A stretch of 18,213 nt of DNA from Brachionus koreanus (lineage: Eukaryota > Rotifera > Eurotatoria > Ploima > Brachionidae), in NCBI GenBank assembly GCA_016987375.1, contig PJRA01000263.1:2927971-2946183 (forward strand), written 5' to 3'. Numbering within the stretch: position 1 is the stretch's first letter; the number at the start of each line of letters is the position of its first letter. Both the position numbers and the translations under genes were made by a program. The notes beneath the pieces are model-generated. The model saw only the letters and a list, made by a program, of their open reading frames with translations, ran no database searches and was not told the origin of the DNA. Below, one piece after another: positions 17,068 to 18,213 of the stretch.

Positions 17068-17380
17068 GCTATTTAGCTCTTGTTTTACAAATCCTATGAT
17101 ATTGATTTTAGCCATGCAGTTATTTCTTTCATTCAATCTTCCAAATTGCATAAATTGAAATGAAGAATCATAACTAAAAATGATAAGTTTACATTTTTTA
17201 TGAGAGAAACCAATACCATATAACAGTTTCCATTCGCATATCGCATCTAAATCTTTCTGTAACTTCATTTTTTCATAAAATTGATAAAGAATAGCAAAGA
17301 TTTTGAAGTTATCAGTATTCATTTAGAACCTATTTAAAACACATTATTTAAAGATCAATAAAGTCATTTATGTCATTTTG

Positions 17381-17830
17381 ATAGAACCGCAGATAATTAC
17401 AAAACCATACGATGAGTTCGTTCAAATAGATAATCTTCATATAAAAATTTTTTGTTAAACCTAAAGATTATTGCATAAAATAATTTAATTTTTTTTTCTT
17501 ACAATTAAAATTGTCATGTTTCCACTTGAGTTTATGTTCTAAAAGTATAAAATCAAATAAAATGATTACACCACACATAAATCTTTCACCGCTAGTTACT
17601 TCTTGTTTTCTCATTTTATCGAAAAAGAAAATCTAACTAATTTCAATTTTTAAAAGTTAAACAAAAATAAAAAAGAAGTAAAAAAAATTGTTATTATTCA
17701 CCTAAAAGCGTTTTAAAATAGAATAATTGAAAAAATATGCTTTGAATTTGGAAAAATAATGCCTAGCTAAAAAATATTCTTTCTTAAAAAAATTATTATA
17801 AAAATTAAGTAATATTTCGTTTTATTTCAG
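17381..17830. other. Non-coding upstream of the STELLO-like gene
   Basis: A+T-rich with no convincing exon. The stretch just before the gene ends in TTTATTTCAG (17821-17830), a good 3' splice site. Part of it may therefore be a 5' intron, and the left part may be further LINE sequence. Confidence 0.45.
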
Positions 17831-17866
17831 AGAATAGCTTTTGAAAATAACCATAATATTAAAGAA

Positions 17867-18213
17867 ATGATTCCAAAATTGAAGAACAACGAAATTATTC
17901 GATTAATATATATTATCTTAATTTTTTTATTTATTTTATTTTCAATCAGATTTTTTAGTTACAATCAGCACTTGAATTTTAAAATAATTCAAAGGCCTAA
18001 ATTTAACAAAGAAAAATTATCTGATAAATGGATTGTTGTTACAACAATATCAGAACCCACTGAACAATGTAAAAAATTATCAAACCTAAAAGGCTTCAGA
18101 TTATTAGTTGTAGGAGATAAAAAAACACCATCAAACTGGAAACTTGATAAAGCAACTTTTTTATCAGTAAATGATCAAGAAAAATTACAATTCAAATCAT
18201 TTTATTCAACTCC
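17867..18213 (+). CDS. STELLO/DUF288 family membrane protein, N-terminal part
   Basis: The gene is open to the window edge; 115 residues are visible. ATG at 17867 is the first Met after an in-frame stop at 17810-17812 and after the likely 3' splice site at 17829-17830. Residues about 10-27 are a single hydrophobic anchor after a short basic N-terminus, giving type II topology as expected for a Golgi enzyme. The lumenal part starts with DKWIVVTTISEPTEQCKKLS (53-72), then FRLLVVGDKKTPSNWKL (77-93) and FLSVNDQEKL (98-107). This is the characteristic opening of the STELLO (formerly DUF288) domain known from nematode proteins and from plant STELLO proteins, which are Golgi-localised and described as glycosyltransferase-like. 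The catalytic activity of animal members is not established. The C-terminus lies outside the window. Confidence 0.85.
   Translation, partial: MIPKLKNNEIIRLIYIILIFLFILFSIRFFSYNQHLNFKIIQRPKFNKEKLSDKWIVVTTISEPTEQCKKLSNLKGFRLLVVGDKKTPSNWKLDKATFLSVNDQEKLQFKSFYST

Larger units (their letters stand above)
15850..17380 (-). mobile_element. Decayed LINE, split by a DNA element
   Basis: Read on the minus strand from 17380 downward. NDINDFIDL (about 17377-17350) is followed by NTDNFKIFAILYQFYEKMKL at the position of the YADDTKIF motif, then LQKDLDAICEW (17262-17230), KCKLIIF and NIIGFVKQELN. The text breaks at the TIR element and resumes beyond it with VRPYLEIAVQAWN (about 16090-16049), KKIDVNAFEKVLGRAKKIPP, and RRDLIIPFNAKF (about 15910). 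This is the order of RT palm, thumb and the post-RT region. The catalytic YADD is replaced by NTDN, and there are frameshifts and stops, so it is dead. Confidence 0.8.

Overview
The window is animal nuclear DNA. It is strongly A+T rich, its genes have spliceosomal introns of about 50-60 bp, and it carries decayed LINEs and DNA transposons. Gene content (an attractin-type receptor, phospholipid scramblases, a pancreatic-lipase relative, a STELLO/DUF288 protein) together with base composition and intron size suggests a small invertebrate, most likely a monogonont rotifer such as Brachionus. That assignment is inference; I could not run a search.

Layout, left to right. 1-2334 is mostly non-coding. 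It holds a small basic minus-strand open frame (438-647), a perfect 33-bp-arm hairpin (670-744) and two looser inverted repeats. 2335-4991 is the 3' end of a plus-strand attractin gene, read as one large exon; its 5' exons lie outside the window or were not seen. 5809-8481 is a complete 11-exon phospholipid scramblase gene, whose long sixth intron carries a LINE 3'-end remnant. 9046-10316 is a second, 10-exon scramblase gene. 10462-10720 is an unidentified open frame, running into a decayed plus-strand LINE (10725-11466). 11893-13314 is an intronless minus-strand secreted lipase. 13902-14925 is a third, broken scramblase copy in which exons 3-5 are gone and LINE pieces lie in their place. 15225-15513 is a frameshifted MULE-type transposase remnant. 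15850-17380 is a minus-strand LINE interrupted by an 842-bp element with 53-bp perfect terminal inverted repeats (16222-17067). 17867 to the end is the 5' part of a STELLO-like gene.

The three scramblase copies form a local tandem family. Copies 1 and 2 share exon lengths of 78, 77, 134, 89, 32, 103 and 59 nt in order, and copy 3 keeps the 19-nt and 134-nt exons. This fixes the gene models without transcript data. It also exposes three oddities: an intron beginning AT instead of GT in copy 2, an intron present in copies 1 and 3 but absent from copy 2, and a TGA at a conserved cysteine in copy 3. The other genes do not form an obvious pathway with the scramblases. I found no operon-like or defence-like system. 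The most unusual items are the AT-AG intron, the nested TIR element with an unidentified open frame, and the attractin that keeps its MASRPF tail motif but has no room for the C-type lectin domain.
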